This document shows, one piece after another, positions 25,178 through 32,321 of a DNA stretch of 64,000 nt. Each line of letters begins with the position of its first letter. Position 1 is the first letter of the stretch. The notes below the pieces were generated by a model. That model did not search any database, had not been told where the DNA came from, and saw nothing but the letters and a program-made list of their open reading frames with translations. Source of the DNA: Vibrio tubiashii ATCC 19109 (GTDB taxonomy: Bacteria > Pseudomonadota > Gammaproteobacteria > Enterobacterales > Vibrionaceae); assembly GCF_000772105.1 (NCBI RefSeq), contig NZ_CP009355.1, positions 1,240,001 to 1,304,000 on the forward strand, given 5' to 3'. Position numbers and translations under genes: made by a program.

Positions 25178-26517
25178 TTATGACAGCAAAGACACAAGAA
25201 ACATCCCCTTCGCTGGGGCAACAGCTATTCAAAATGACCTGGCCAATGCTCTTTGGCGTGTTGTCTATTATGAGTTTCCAATTGGTAGATAGTGCGTTCA
25301 TCGGTCAGTTGGGTATTCTGCCTCTTGCTGCACAAGGTTTTACCCTGCCAATTCAGATGGTGATCATCGGTATTCAGGTTGGTCTGGGTATCGCGACAAC
25401 CGCTGTGATTGCCAAAGCCATTGGAGCGAATCAAGAGCGCTATGCTAAACAACTCGGTGGCCTCGTGATTGCAATGGGAAGCATTGGTGTCGCACTATTT
25501 TCAGTCATTATTTATCTACTGCGTGAACCGATTCTGTCTCTTCTTAGTGCTCCGGATAGTGTTCTTCCTATCATTGATAGCTATTGGATTTACTGGCTAG
25601 TCAGTGCTTGGGTGGGGGCCGTGCTCTATTTCCTTTACAGCGTATGTCGTGCTAACGGTAATACCATGTTGCCTGGCACCATGATGATGGTCACCAGCCT
25701 TCTCAACTTAATCCTCGATCCTATCTTTATTTTCACTCTAGATATGGGGATCAACGGAGCGGCTATTGCCACCATTCTCGCCTTTGGTATCGGTATTTTG
25801 ATTGTCGCACCTAAGGTGACGCGTAAGCATTGGATGAGTTTCGATTGGAGCGATTTGAATGTGGTTAAAAGCGTGCGCTCGATTGGTAACATCATGGGCC
25901 CAGCAATGATCAGTCAATTGCTGCCGCCACTCTCATCAATGTTAGCCACAAAGCTCCTCGCTAGCTACGGCACAGCAGCCGTTGCAGCATGGGCACTCGG
26001 CTCTCGCTATGAATTCTTTGCGATTGTCTCGGTGCTTGCCCTGACCATGTCAATGCCGCCTATGGTTGGTAAGCTACTCGGTGGGAACAATTTAGCCGAT
26101 ATTCGCAAGCTCGTGGTGATTGCGTGTAAATTTGTTATCGGTTTTCAAGTCGTTATCGCGGCAATCACCTTACTCACCTCTGATTGGCTAGCGTTGCTAA
26201 TGACCAGCGAAGCCGAAGTAGAAACCATCCTAAATTACCACCTGATGATCGTGCCATTTAGCCTGGGACCTTTGGGCATCTGTATGTTGATGGTTTCAAT
26301 TTCCAACGCACTTGGAAAATCCTATACCGCCCTGACTATCTCAGCTCTGCGTCTGTTTGCCTTTTTCCTACCTTGTTTGTGGTTAGGTGCGCAGCTAGGA
26401 GGGATTCAAGGTCTGTTTTGGGGCGCATTCGGCGGTAATATCCTAGCGGGCATATGCGCTTGGTCTATGTATCAAAGAGCATTAGGCCAAATTGAAGCTA
26501 GGCTACAATCTGCATAA
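25174..26517 (+). CDS. MATE family efflux transporter
   Basis: 447 aa, twelve predicted helices in two repeats. The first repeat has VDSAFIGQLGILPLAAQGFTLP and the second FFAIVSVLALTMSMPPMVGK. These are sodium- or proton-coupled exporters of cationic drugs or metabolites in the inner membrane (NorM/DinF superfamily). No Shine-Dalgarno is visible at 25174; translation probably re-initiates from the overlapping leader ORF. An ATG at 25180 is an alternative. The substrate is not predictable. Confidence 0.9.
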   Translation: MIMTAKTQETSPSLGQQLFKMTWPMLFGVLSIMSFQLVDSAFIGQLGILPLAAQGFTLPIQMVIIGIQVGLGIATTAVIAKAIGANQERYAKQLGGLVIAMGSIGVALFSVIIYLLREPILSLLSAPDSVLPIIDSYWIYWLVSAWVGAVLYFLYSVCRANGNTMLPGTMMMVTSLLNLILDPIFIFTLDMGINGAAIATILAFGIGILIVAPKVTRKHWMSFDWSDLNVVKSVRSIGNIMGPAMISQLLPPLSSMLATKLLASYGTAAVAAWALGSRYEFFAIVSVLALTMSMPPMVGKLLGGNNLADIRKLVVIACKFVIGFQVVIAAITLLTSDWLALLMTSEAEVETILNYHLMIVPFSLGPLGICMLMVSISNALGKSYTALTISALRLFAFFLPCLWLGAQLGGIQGLFWGAFGGNILAGICAWSMYQRALGQIEARLQSA

Positions 26518-26579
26518 TTTGTCGATTGCAATCTAAAGCATATGTCGATAGTCTAAAAACTCATCACTTAGGAACAATT

Positions 26580-26636
26580 ATGAAATTTACGTTTATCTAC
26601 CTTTGGCTCCTTCTCCTTAATGCCTGTAGCCGGTAG
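26580..26636 (+). CDS. Leu/Trp-rich leader peptide ahead of a DMT transporter
   Basis: 18 codons, MKFTFIYLWLLLLNACSR, with AGGAAC seven to eight bases before the ATG. Codons 8-13 are CTT TGG CTC CTT CTC CTT, five Leu and one Trp in six. The stop lies 12 bases before a set of competing hairpins that cover the start of the next gene. That combination looks like an attenuation leader or an arrest peptide. The LLNAC end also resembles a lipobox, so a tiny lipoprotein is the alternative. Confidence 0.6.
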   Translation: MKFTFIYLWLLLLNACSR

Positions 26637-26647
26637 GTAACTTCCTG

Positions 26648-26720
26648 TCTGGCTGCGAGAAACGTAGCCAGAACACCTATTTCTCGTAGCCGCAACTCTC
26701 AAAGAAAGGATACGAGAAAC
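26648..26720 (+). promoter_or_regulatory. Translational attenuator with mutually exclusive hairpins
   Basis: Four segments. Segment 1 (26648-26662) can pair with segment 2 (26663-26672), 10 base pairs including one G-U. Alternatively 26651-26662 can pair with segment 3 (26680-26691), 12 base pairs including one G-U. Segment 3 (26680-26688) can instead pair perfectly with segment 4 (26711-26719), nine base pairs. That hairpin loops out the AAAGAAAGGA ribosome site and abuts the ATG at 26721. No T run is present, so control of translation rather than termination is inferred. Confidence 0.7.
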
Positions 26721-27635
26721 ATGACTGAAGAAACACACGTCGCCCCCTCATCAAGCTCATCCATCTCTCAAGTCGGGATCTTGCTTGCACTGGCAGGTTG
26801 CATTCTCTTTTCGATAAAACCCGTTTTGGTCAAAGTTGCCTACCAATATGGTGGCGATGCAACCTCTATTATGACTCTGCGTGCGTTTAGCTCTCTTCCA
26901 CTCTACCTACTTATGCTCGTTTACCTTTGCAGAAAATCTGAAAACCGAAGTAAAGTTAAACAACATGGCTTTAAAGCTGCCGCTATTGGTGTGATGGGCT
27001 ACTACGTGGCAAGTTTCCTTGATATTGCCGCTTTGGAGTTTATTACCGCCCAGCTAGAACGATTATTGATCTTCTTGTTTCCTACTTTTGTCGTGCTGAT
27101 CAGTTGGGCTTTGTATCAACAAAAACCAAGCCGCACAGTCATCATCTCTGCGTTGATTGGTTACCTAGGGATCAGTTTTATTGTTGTGCATGACTTTAAT
27201 ACCCTAGGACAATCGGTGCTTCTTGGCAGCTTGCTCGCTATTGGTTCAGCACTGGTGTTCGCGTTTTATCTCGTATGGAGCAAGCCACTTATCGGTCACC
27301 TTGGCAGCTCACTGTTCACCAGTATCGGCATGGGTAGCGCCGGACTGGCTATTTTGGTTCACTTAGGGTTGAGCGGCGCTGATATTGCAACTTGGAGCCG
27401 TGAGCTAATCGTAACCGGTGTACTACTTGGCATATTCTGTACCGTGTTGCCTTCGTACTTGGTCGCCGCCGCGATGGCAAGGCTTACACCAACAACCTTG
27501 AGCCTAACAAGTAATATAGGCCCAGGAATTACCGCTGGTATGGCGGTAGTGGTACTCGATGAAGTGTTTACGATCTGGCATGCACTGGGGCTTGTTCTTG
27601 TCGTCGTGTCGGTTTACACCTTAAACAAGAAGTAA
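26721..27635 (+). CDS. DMT-superfamily transporter (EamA) under leader control
   Basis: 304 aa, ten helices in two EamA repeats. The first repeat has GCILFSIKPVLVKVAYQYGGDATSIMTLRAF and the second ARLTPTTLSLTSNIGPGITAGMAVVVLDE. Most EamA proteins export amino acids or metabolites across the inner membrane. AAGGA is ten bases before the ATG, inside a possible hairpin loop, after an 18-codon leader ORF rich in Leu and Trp codons. A hydrophobic amino acid is one candidate substrate, by inference only from that leader. Confidence 0.9.
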   Translation: MTEETHVAPSSSSSISQVGILLALAGCILFSIKPVLVKVAYQYGGDATSIMTLRAFSSLPLYLLMLVYLCRKSENRSKVKQHGFKAAAIGVMGYYVASFLDIAALEFITAQLERLLIFLFPTFVVLISWALYQQKPSRTVIISALIGYLGISFIVVHDFNTLGQSVLLGSLLAIGSALVFAFYLVWSKPLIGHLGSSLFTSIGMGSAGLAILVHLGLSGADIATWSRELIVTGVLLGIFCTVLPSYLVAAAMARLTPTTLSLTSNIGPGITAGMAVVVLDEVFTIWHALGLVLVVVSVYTLNKK

Positions 27636-27680
27636 TCTCGTACCAAACTTAGCTGAATCATTCGAATCATTTGTCCAATA

Positions 27681-27708
27681 CGCTCAAATTCGTCAGGTGA
27701 CCTGAGCG
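27681..27708 (+). repeat. Inverted repeat before the second DMT gene
   Basis: CGCTCA at 27681-27686 pairs with TGAGCG at 27703-27708, while TCAGG/CCTGA (27693-27705) forms a competing inner hairpin. No T run follows. It may be a weak terminator or an operator. Confidence 0.4.
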
Positions 27709-27756
27709 ACATAACATCGTATGATTCAGCTTATCTATTTTTCAGACACTTATATC

Positions 27757-28659
27757 ATGAGCACCCAAAACCACCACCCTCTTCAAGGCGCTAGTTGGAT
27801 GCTAAGCGCAGGACTGGCTTTTGCCATCGTGAATAGCTTGGCTCAAGTGGCGAGTATCAATCACGGCCTTTCTTCAACGACGGTTGCCCTGATTCAATAT
27901 GCAATCGCACTTGTGGTTATTCTGCCCTATTTAAAAACACTAGGTATTAGGCAGTCACTGCGTACGCAGAATCTAGGATTGCATATTTTACGCGTCTTCT
28001 TAGCGGTGATAGGGATCCAACTGTGGCTATGGGCACTTGCCTATCCTGTACCGATTTGGCAAGGCATCGCCCTACTGATGACTTCGCCATTATTTGCGAC
28101 GATTGGCTCTGGCTTGATCCTTAAAGAGAAGGTGGGTGCGGCTCGCTGGGGTGCCACCCTCACTGGCTTTATTGGTGCCATGATCATTTTAGAACCTTGG
28201 GCGGACGATTTTAGTTGGGCGACGCTTCTTCCTGTCGGTGCGGCGTTCTTTTGGGCCTGTTACGCGCTGATGGTGAAAAAGCTTTCTTCACAAGACTCTC
28301 CATCAACCATGGTTGTATACCTACTCATACTCATTACACCGTTTAACATTTTGCTCGCTCTACCAGACTGGCAACTGCCAACAGGCGGAACATTATGGCT
28401 AATATTGATTGGGGCAGGCGCTATGACAGCACTGGCGCAGTGGGCTATTGTTAAAGCATATTCCGTGGCAGATGCTTCGTTTGTTCAACCCTTTGATCAC
28501 GCTAAACTGCCATTAAATGTATTAGCGGGTTGGATGGTCTTCGGCTGGGTACCACCGGGGAGACTTTGGCTTGGCGCGGCGATCATTATCGCTTCTGTGG
28601 CTTTTATTACTCAATGGGAAGCAAAAAAGCCAAAAAAGTTGAAAGAAATTTCAAGCTAG
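27757..28659 (+). CDS. DMT-superfamily transporter (EamA)
   Basis: 300 aa, ten helices. MLSAGLAFAIVNSLAQ opens the first repeat, and LAQWAIVKAYSVADASFVQPFDHAKLPLNVLAGWMVFG is in the second, typical of the RhaT/YdcZ-like EamA group. The in-frame ATG at 27721 would add 12 residues; neither start has a clear ribosome site. It follows the leader-controlled DMT gene by about 120 bases but is not a close paralogue of it. An inner-membrane metabolite exporter; substrate unknown. Confidence 0.88.
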   Translation: MSTQNHHPLQGASWMLSAGLAFAIVNSLAQVASINHGLSSTTVALIQYAIALVVILPYLKTLGIRQSLRTQNLGLHILRVFLAVIGIQLWLWALAYPVPIWQGIALLMTSPLFATIGSGLILKEKVGAARWGATLTGFIGAMIILEPWADDFSWATLLPVGAAFFWACYALMVKKLSSQDSPSTMVVYLLILITPFNILLALPDWQLPTGGTLWLILIGAGAMTALAQWAIVKAYSVADASFVQPFDHAKLPLNVLAGWMVFGWVPPGRLWLGAAIIIASVAFITQWEAKKPKKLKEISS

Positions 28660-28699
28660 ACCGTTCTACTTAGTCATAGCTTTTAACGGAGAAACCTCT

Positions 28700-29299
28700 A
28701 TGACACAACCAATCAAATTAACACTTTACCGCTGGGCTGGTAGTTGGGGACCATTCAAAGTCAACATTCCTTGTGGGGAGTGTACTCTGACCAAAGATAT
28801 CCTTAAGGACACCTTCGAGAATGAACTTGCCGGTATCCCAGTAGAGCTTGAAGTCAAAGATTGGTTATCTCATTGGTGGGAGCCCTTAAAAGTAGGTGCA
28901 TGGCACGCGCCAATTCTTATGGTCGAAGGCAAAGTGGTAAGCCAAGGGGAAGCGCTAAACCGTGGCGTGCTCGTGCAATCTATTATTCAAGAATGGACTA
29001 AGCGCGATACTCTAAAAGGCAACATTGTTTATGGTAAGGCGACTTGCCCTTATTGTGTCAAAGCGAAAAAGATCTTAGATGAAGCTGGCATTGAATACGA
29101 ATACTACGATGTCGTTAAAGACAGCGCTGCCCTTTATCGAATGATCCCTGAAGTAAAAGCTATCATTGGTGAGAAGACGCCGGTTACCGTTCCTCAAATC
29201 TGGCTGGATGGTCATTACATTGGTGGTGCCGACAACCTCTCCGCTTGGATTGAAGAGAAAGGGCTAAGCACAGTGCCAGACAACGTGGTTTCTCTGTAA
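28700..29299 (+). CDS. Two-domain glutaredoxin with an N-terminal CxxC domain
   Basis: 199 aa. Residues 110-190 are a canonical glutaredoxin: YGKATCPYCVKAKK with C116-P-Y-C119, the cis-proline TVPQIWLD, and the GSH-binding GGADNL. Residues 1-100 form a second compact domain with C25-G-E-C28 and WHAPILMVEG, which reads like another thioredoxin-type fold (strand, CxxC helix, cis-Pro strand). So two redox centres lie on one chain. ACGGAG precedes the ATG, and a strong terminator follows. The N-domain family is not recognised. Confidence 0.85.
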   Translation: MTQPIKLTLYRWAGSWGPFKVNIPCGECTLTKDILKDTFENELAGIPVELEVKDWLSHWWEPLKVGAWHAPILMVEGKVVSQGEALNRGVLVQSIIQEWTKRDTLKGNIVYGKATCPYCVKAKKILDEAGIEYEYYDVVKDSAALYRMIPEVKAIIGEKTPVTVPQIWLDGHYIGGADNLSAWIEEKGLSTVPDNVVSL

Positions 29300-29320
29300 G
29301 CTCTCTACCAAGCAAAAACG

Positions 29321-29355
29321 ACAAAGCCCCGCTGATTGTTGCGGGGCTTTGTTTT
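29321..29355 (+). terminator. Terminator after the two-domain glutaredoxin
   Basis: A 12-base-pair perfect stem (ACAAAGCCCCGC and complement), an eight-base loop, then TTTT. Confidence 0.94.
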
Positions 29356-29402
29356 GATGAGCCAGACAGCTTCGCTCGCCTCACTCATAAAATCCTTTTC
29401 AA

Positions 29403-29540
29403 CTACGCGCTGATTACTTTTTTCATCATACGTTTGATAAAAGAAGTTTTCTTCGCTTTAGGCTTGCCATAAAGAGCATCTTGCATGGCTTGCTTTGCGA
29501 TCATCTGACCTAGATATGCGTTGCCTAATTCGTGATTCAT
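29403..29540 (-). CDS. Small basic protein, 45 aa
   Basis: A strong ribosome site, AGGAGATAATC, precedes the ATG. The peptide is helical and very basic at its end (GKPKAKKTSFIKRMMKKVISA). The front half is MNHELGNAYLGQMIAKQAMQ. No membrane segment. A perfect CRP palindrome lies 24 bases upstream. The good initiation signals and the regulatory site argue that it is expressed. I do not recognise it. Confidence 0.65.
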   Translation of the reverse strand: MNHELGNAYLGQMIAKQAMQDALYGKPKAKKTSFIKRMMKKVISA

Positions 29541-29563
29541 GATTATCTCCTCAAAGTAAGGAG

Positions 29564-29579
29564 TGTGATTTTAATCACA
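29564..29579 (-). promoter_or_regulatory. CRP binding site
   Basis: TGTGATTTTAATCACA is a perfect TGTGA-N6-TCACA palindrome. A second, half-matching site lies at 29593-29608. The perfect site is only 24 bases before the start codon of the 45-aa gene. If it acts on that gene it would sit at or beyond the transcription start, which suggests repression. Confidence 0.75.
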
Positions 29580-29621
29580 ATTAAACTAAAAACAAGATCT
29601 AAATCACATTAAATTTAGTAA

Positions 29622-29972
29622 CTAAGCGCGCTTTGGCTGATGATAGGTTTTTCCAGCCACTTGGTAAGTATCTTTGCGCTTAACTTCAAACATAACATCA
29701 AAGAACCAAGCAACAAAACGAATCACATCATCGCCTTCATCCATTACATGCTCAACAAACTCTTGTTCTTCACCTTGCTCATTAGCCTGTACTGTTACGT
29801 GATAGATACGCTTAGCGCCATCGACTTCTGCCAACGCAAATTGCCCGGTTAGTGATTGAGCGGCTTCCGCCACTTCTTGGTCTTCGCTTGCTTTCAGTAC
29901 TTCGAGTGCTTGCGGCAGGCTCTCTTTGTCACATAGCGACTTGACTAGCGTTTCAAAATCTTTAAGTTCCAT
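29622..29972 (-). CDS. Hypothetical protein, 116 aa
   Basis: Soluble alpha/beta protein. Helical N-terminus (ELKDFETLVKSLCDKESLPQALEVL) and a core with GQFALAEVDGAKRIYHVTVQ that looks like beta strands. The start at 29972 is preferred; the in-frame ATG at 30005 lies 19 bases after the end of the upstream MFS gene. It may be cotranscribed with that transporter (52 bases apart). Not recognised. Confidence 0.7.
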   Translation of the reverse strand: MELKDFETLVKSLCDKESLPQALEVLKASEDQEVAEAAQSLTGQFALAEVDGAKRIYHVTVQANEQGEEQEFVEHVMDEGDDVIRFVAWFFDVMFEVKRKDTYQVAGKTYHQPKRA

Positions 29973-30023
29973 TGATCCAGTCTCAACATAGAAATTTGCG
30001 GGCATTGTATACCCAACGCGTGA

Positions 30024-31202
30024 TCAAGCAAACTTTTGCTGAGCGATGATAAGCTTTTTCGAAGATATAAGAACCAAACCCATCGTAGTCGCCGAGATGA
30101 GATAGAAAACTCCCATGCTCATTTGACTTTGCACCCAATGCTCGACCAAATAGCCTCCAAATGCCCCTGATAAACACATTTGTACTGCCCCTGATAGTGC
30201 AGACACTGATCCCGCTTGTCGCTTGTGTGGTTCAAGCAGCATGCTGATCGAAAGCGGTGTTGCAAGCCCTTGTGCAATTGTCAGCAAGGTAAACGCCGAC
30301 ACAAGATTGAACAGAGTGACTTCAGTAACCAGTAGCCAAAGGCCAGCAACCATCATCGTCGAAATAGCCAAAGATAAGATCTGCTTGGTATCTAAATAGC
30401 GGTTCACCACATTAAGCAGTAAGCTCCCCATCATTAAACCCGCTGACGGTATGATCATGACCGAGCCATATTCTGCCGCCGTGAGACCAAGCTGATGCTG
30501 CAATATAAACGGCATGACAGATAACGACACAACACTCGTTAGGTAGGTCACCCAGTTATAACTTGCACTAGAGATCACCTGCTTATTGGTCATTAAGCTG
30601 CCATAGTTCTTAATTACACTCACCAAGTTGAATCGCGTTTTTCCATAGGTCATGGTTTCAGGAAGAACGAAGTACCCCAAAGTAAAGATGGCAATTAGAT
30701 AGAGCAAAACGAACATAAACACCGCTTCCCACCCCAAGTAGAAAGCAATCCAACCACCCATAACAGGCGCGATGATCGGCATAATAGAAGCCGTAATAGA
30801 AATGTAAGATAACGCTTTGGTTAACTGTGAACCTTCGTAGCTATCTCGGAGCACGCTTCGACCAAGAACGGACGCACTACCCGCCCCTAAACCCTGCAAA
30901 AATCGCCCAATAATCAGCACGGTTAGGTTATCGGTGAAAGTAACGCACATTACAGTTGCGGCTAAATAGATCCCCTGACCGAGTATAAATACGGGGCGTC
31001 GACCAATGGCGTCTGACAAAGGGCCGTAAAAGAGTTGAGATAGGCCAAAAGCGACGAGAAAAACGGTGACCAAAAGTTGTACGTCGGCTTGCCCAACATT
31101 CAGGCTGTTACTGATCATCGGCAACGAGGGAAGGTAGATACTGACACCAACTTGTCCGGTCGCGATGATCATCATTGCTAACAAAATAGGTGTTTTTTTC
31201 AT
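30024..31202 (-). CDS. MFS drug-resistance transporter, Bcr/CflA (DHA1) type
   Basis: 392 aa, twelve helices. The DHA1 motif A is GPLSDAIGRRPV after helix 2, and motif C is in SITASIMPIIAPVMGGWIAF. N-terminal GVSIYLPSLPMISNSLNV is typical of Bcr/CflA/EmrD exporters. A proton antiporter for drugs or sulfonamide-like compounds in the inner membrane. GAGGAG precedes the ATG. Divergent from a LysR gene 113 bases away, which is the natural candidate regulator. Confidence 0.92.
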   Translation of the reverse strand: MKKTPILLAMMIIATGQVGVSIYLPSLPMISNSLNVGQADVQLLVTVFLVAFGLSQLFYGPLSDAIGRRPVFILGQGIYLAATVMCVTFTDNLTVLIIGRFLQGLGAGSASVLGRSVLRDSYEGSQLTKALSYISITASIMPIIAPVMGGWIAFYLGWEAVFMFVLLYLIAIFTLGYFVLPETMTYGKTRFNLVSVIKNYGSLMTNKQVISSASYNWVTYLTSVVSLSVMPFILQHQLGLTAAEYGSVMIIPSAGLMMGSLLLNVVNRYLDTKQILSLAISTMMVAGLWLLVTEVTLFNLVSAFTLLTIAQGLATPLSISMLLEPHKRQAGSVSALSGAVQMCLSGAFGGYLVEHWVQSQMSMGVFYLISATTMGLVLISSKKLIIAQQKFA

Positions 31203-31315
31203 AGTAGCTCCTCATTAAACCGACAATAAAGCGAGTTTAAATTAGCCACTATTCAATGATAATATACCGATATGGAAAGTGATTAATTCCCAAAAAGAAA
31301 CAATAAGGTAGCGTT

Positions 31316-32197
31316 ATGGATTGGATTCAAAGTGTGCATAGTTATATTCGTGTCGTTGACGAAGGCAGTTTTAACGGCGCGGCGAGAACGCTCAACACCA
31401 CTAGCTCAGCAATCAGTAAACGCATCCATTGGTTAGAAGAGCGCATCGGTGTGCAGTTGCTAAAACGTACAACTCGCTCTGTCACGCAAACTGAAGCCGG
31501 CGCCTTATTTTATGAACGTGCCAAAGTGCAACTTGATGGCTGGCAATCGATTGTCGACGAAACACGTTCGGTATCTCAGACCCCCGCAGGATTACTGAAG
31601 ATAGGTGCAACTCTGGCTGTAGGCTCAAAGTTTTTAGTTCAGTACTTGAACGACTTCTTGCAGATGTACCCTGACATTCGCATTCAACTGATCACAACCA
31701 CGCCCGGTCAATTACCAACATTGAGTTTGGATCTGTTTATCAGCCGTGAAATTGAACAGCTCAACTCGCTGAGTTTTAAAGCCACTCCCCTTTTTGAGCA
31801 CCGAGCCGGATTCTATGCGTCTCCAAGCTATATTGAGCAGTTTGGTGAGCCGCAAAGCTTTAAAGAGCTTACCCAACACAACATGTTGGTATGGGGAGAG
31901 AGAACCCAACGAGAGATCTCCCTGACCAATGGGCATAAGATTTTACTCAATGGCAACTTCGCTACGTCTAATCCAGAAGCTCTTTTTTATGCCGCAAAAA
32001 GTGGGATGGGACTGCTACTCACCAACGATGTAATGATCAAAGAAGATCTTAAGCTCGGGGCATTGCAACGTATTCTGCCAGACATAACTGCTGATGAAGC
32101 AACAGTTTACGCCTACTACCCAAAACTCGACTATCAACATACACGTACTAAACTGTTTTTGGACTACCTTAAAGAGCGCCTTTCCAACCAAGAGTAA
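31316..32197 (+). CDS. LysR-family regulator, divergent from the MFS gene
   Basis: 293 aa. HTH at 15-60 (FNGAARTLNTTSSAISKRIHWLEERIG), then an effector-binding domain with LLKIGATLAVGSKFLVQYLNDFLQMYPDIRI. AAGGTAGCG precedes the ATG. The shared 113-base gap to the exporter gene is the normal layout for a LysR protein that controls the divergent gene. Inducer unknown. Confidence 0.92.
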   Translation: MDWIQSVHSYIRVVDEGSFNGAARTLNTTSSAISKRIHWLEERIGVQLLKRTTRSVTQTEAGALFYERAKVQLDGWQSIVDETRSVSQTPAGLLKIGATLAVGSKFLVQYLNDFLQMYPDIRIQLITTTPGQLPTLSLDLFISREIEQLNSLSFKATPLFEHRAGFYASPSYIEQFGEPQSFKELTQHNMLVWGERTQREISLTNGHKILLNGNFATSNPEALFYAAKSGMGLLLTNDVMIKEDLKLGALQRILPDITADEATVYAYYPKLDYQHTRTKLFLDYLKERLSNQE

Positions 32198-32286
32198 ACT
32201 TTTTTACAGAACGTGGAGCCTATATTTGGCATTTGCAATAATATGCGACACGTACCATATTTAATGAGTAACTAAATTGATAATTA

Positions 32287-32302
32287 AGTGATACAAATCA
32301 CA
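32287..32302. promoter_or_regulatory. Probable CRP site before the GGDEF-EAL gene
   Basis: AGTGATACAAATCACA matches TGTGA-N6-TCACA at nine of ten conserved positions. It ends 19 bases before the start codon, so it would overlap the transcript start or the leader. Repression is the simplest reading. Confidence 0.5.
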
Positions 32303-32321
32303 ATAACAGTGAGTTACCAAT

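Noticed and set aside
26580..26636. Tiny lipoprotein ending at an LLNAC lipobox
   Set aside because: Only two residues would follow the cysteine. The position just before alternating hairpins makes a leader peptide more likely, though not proven.
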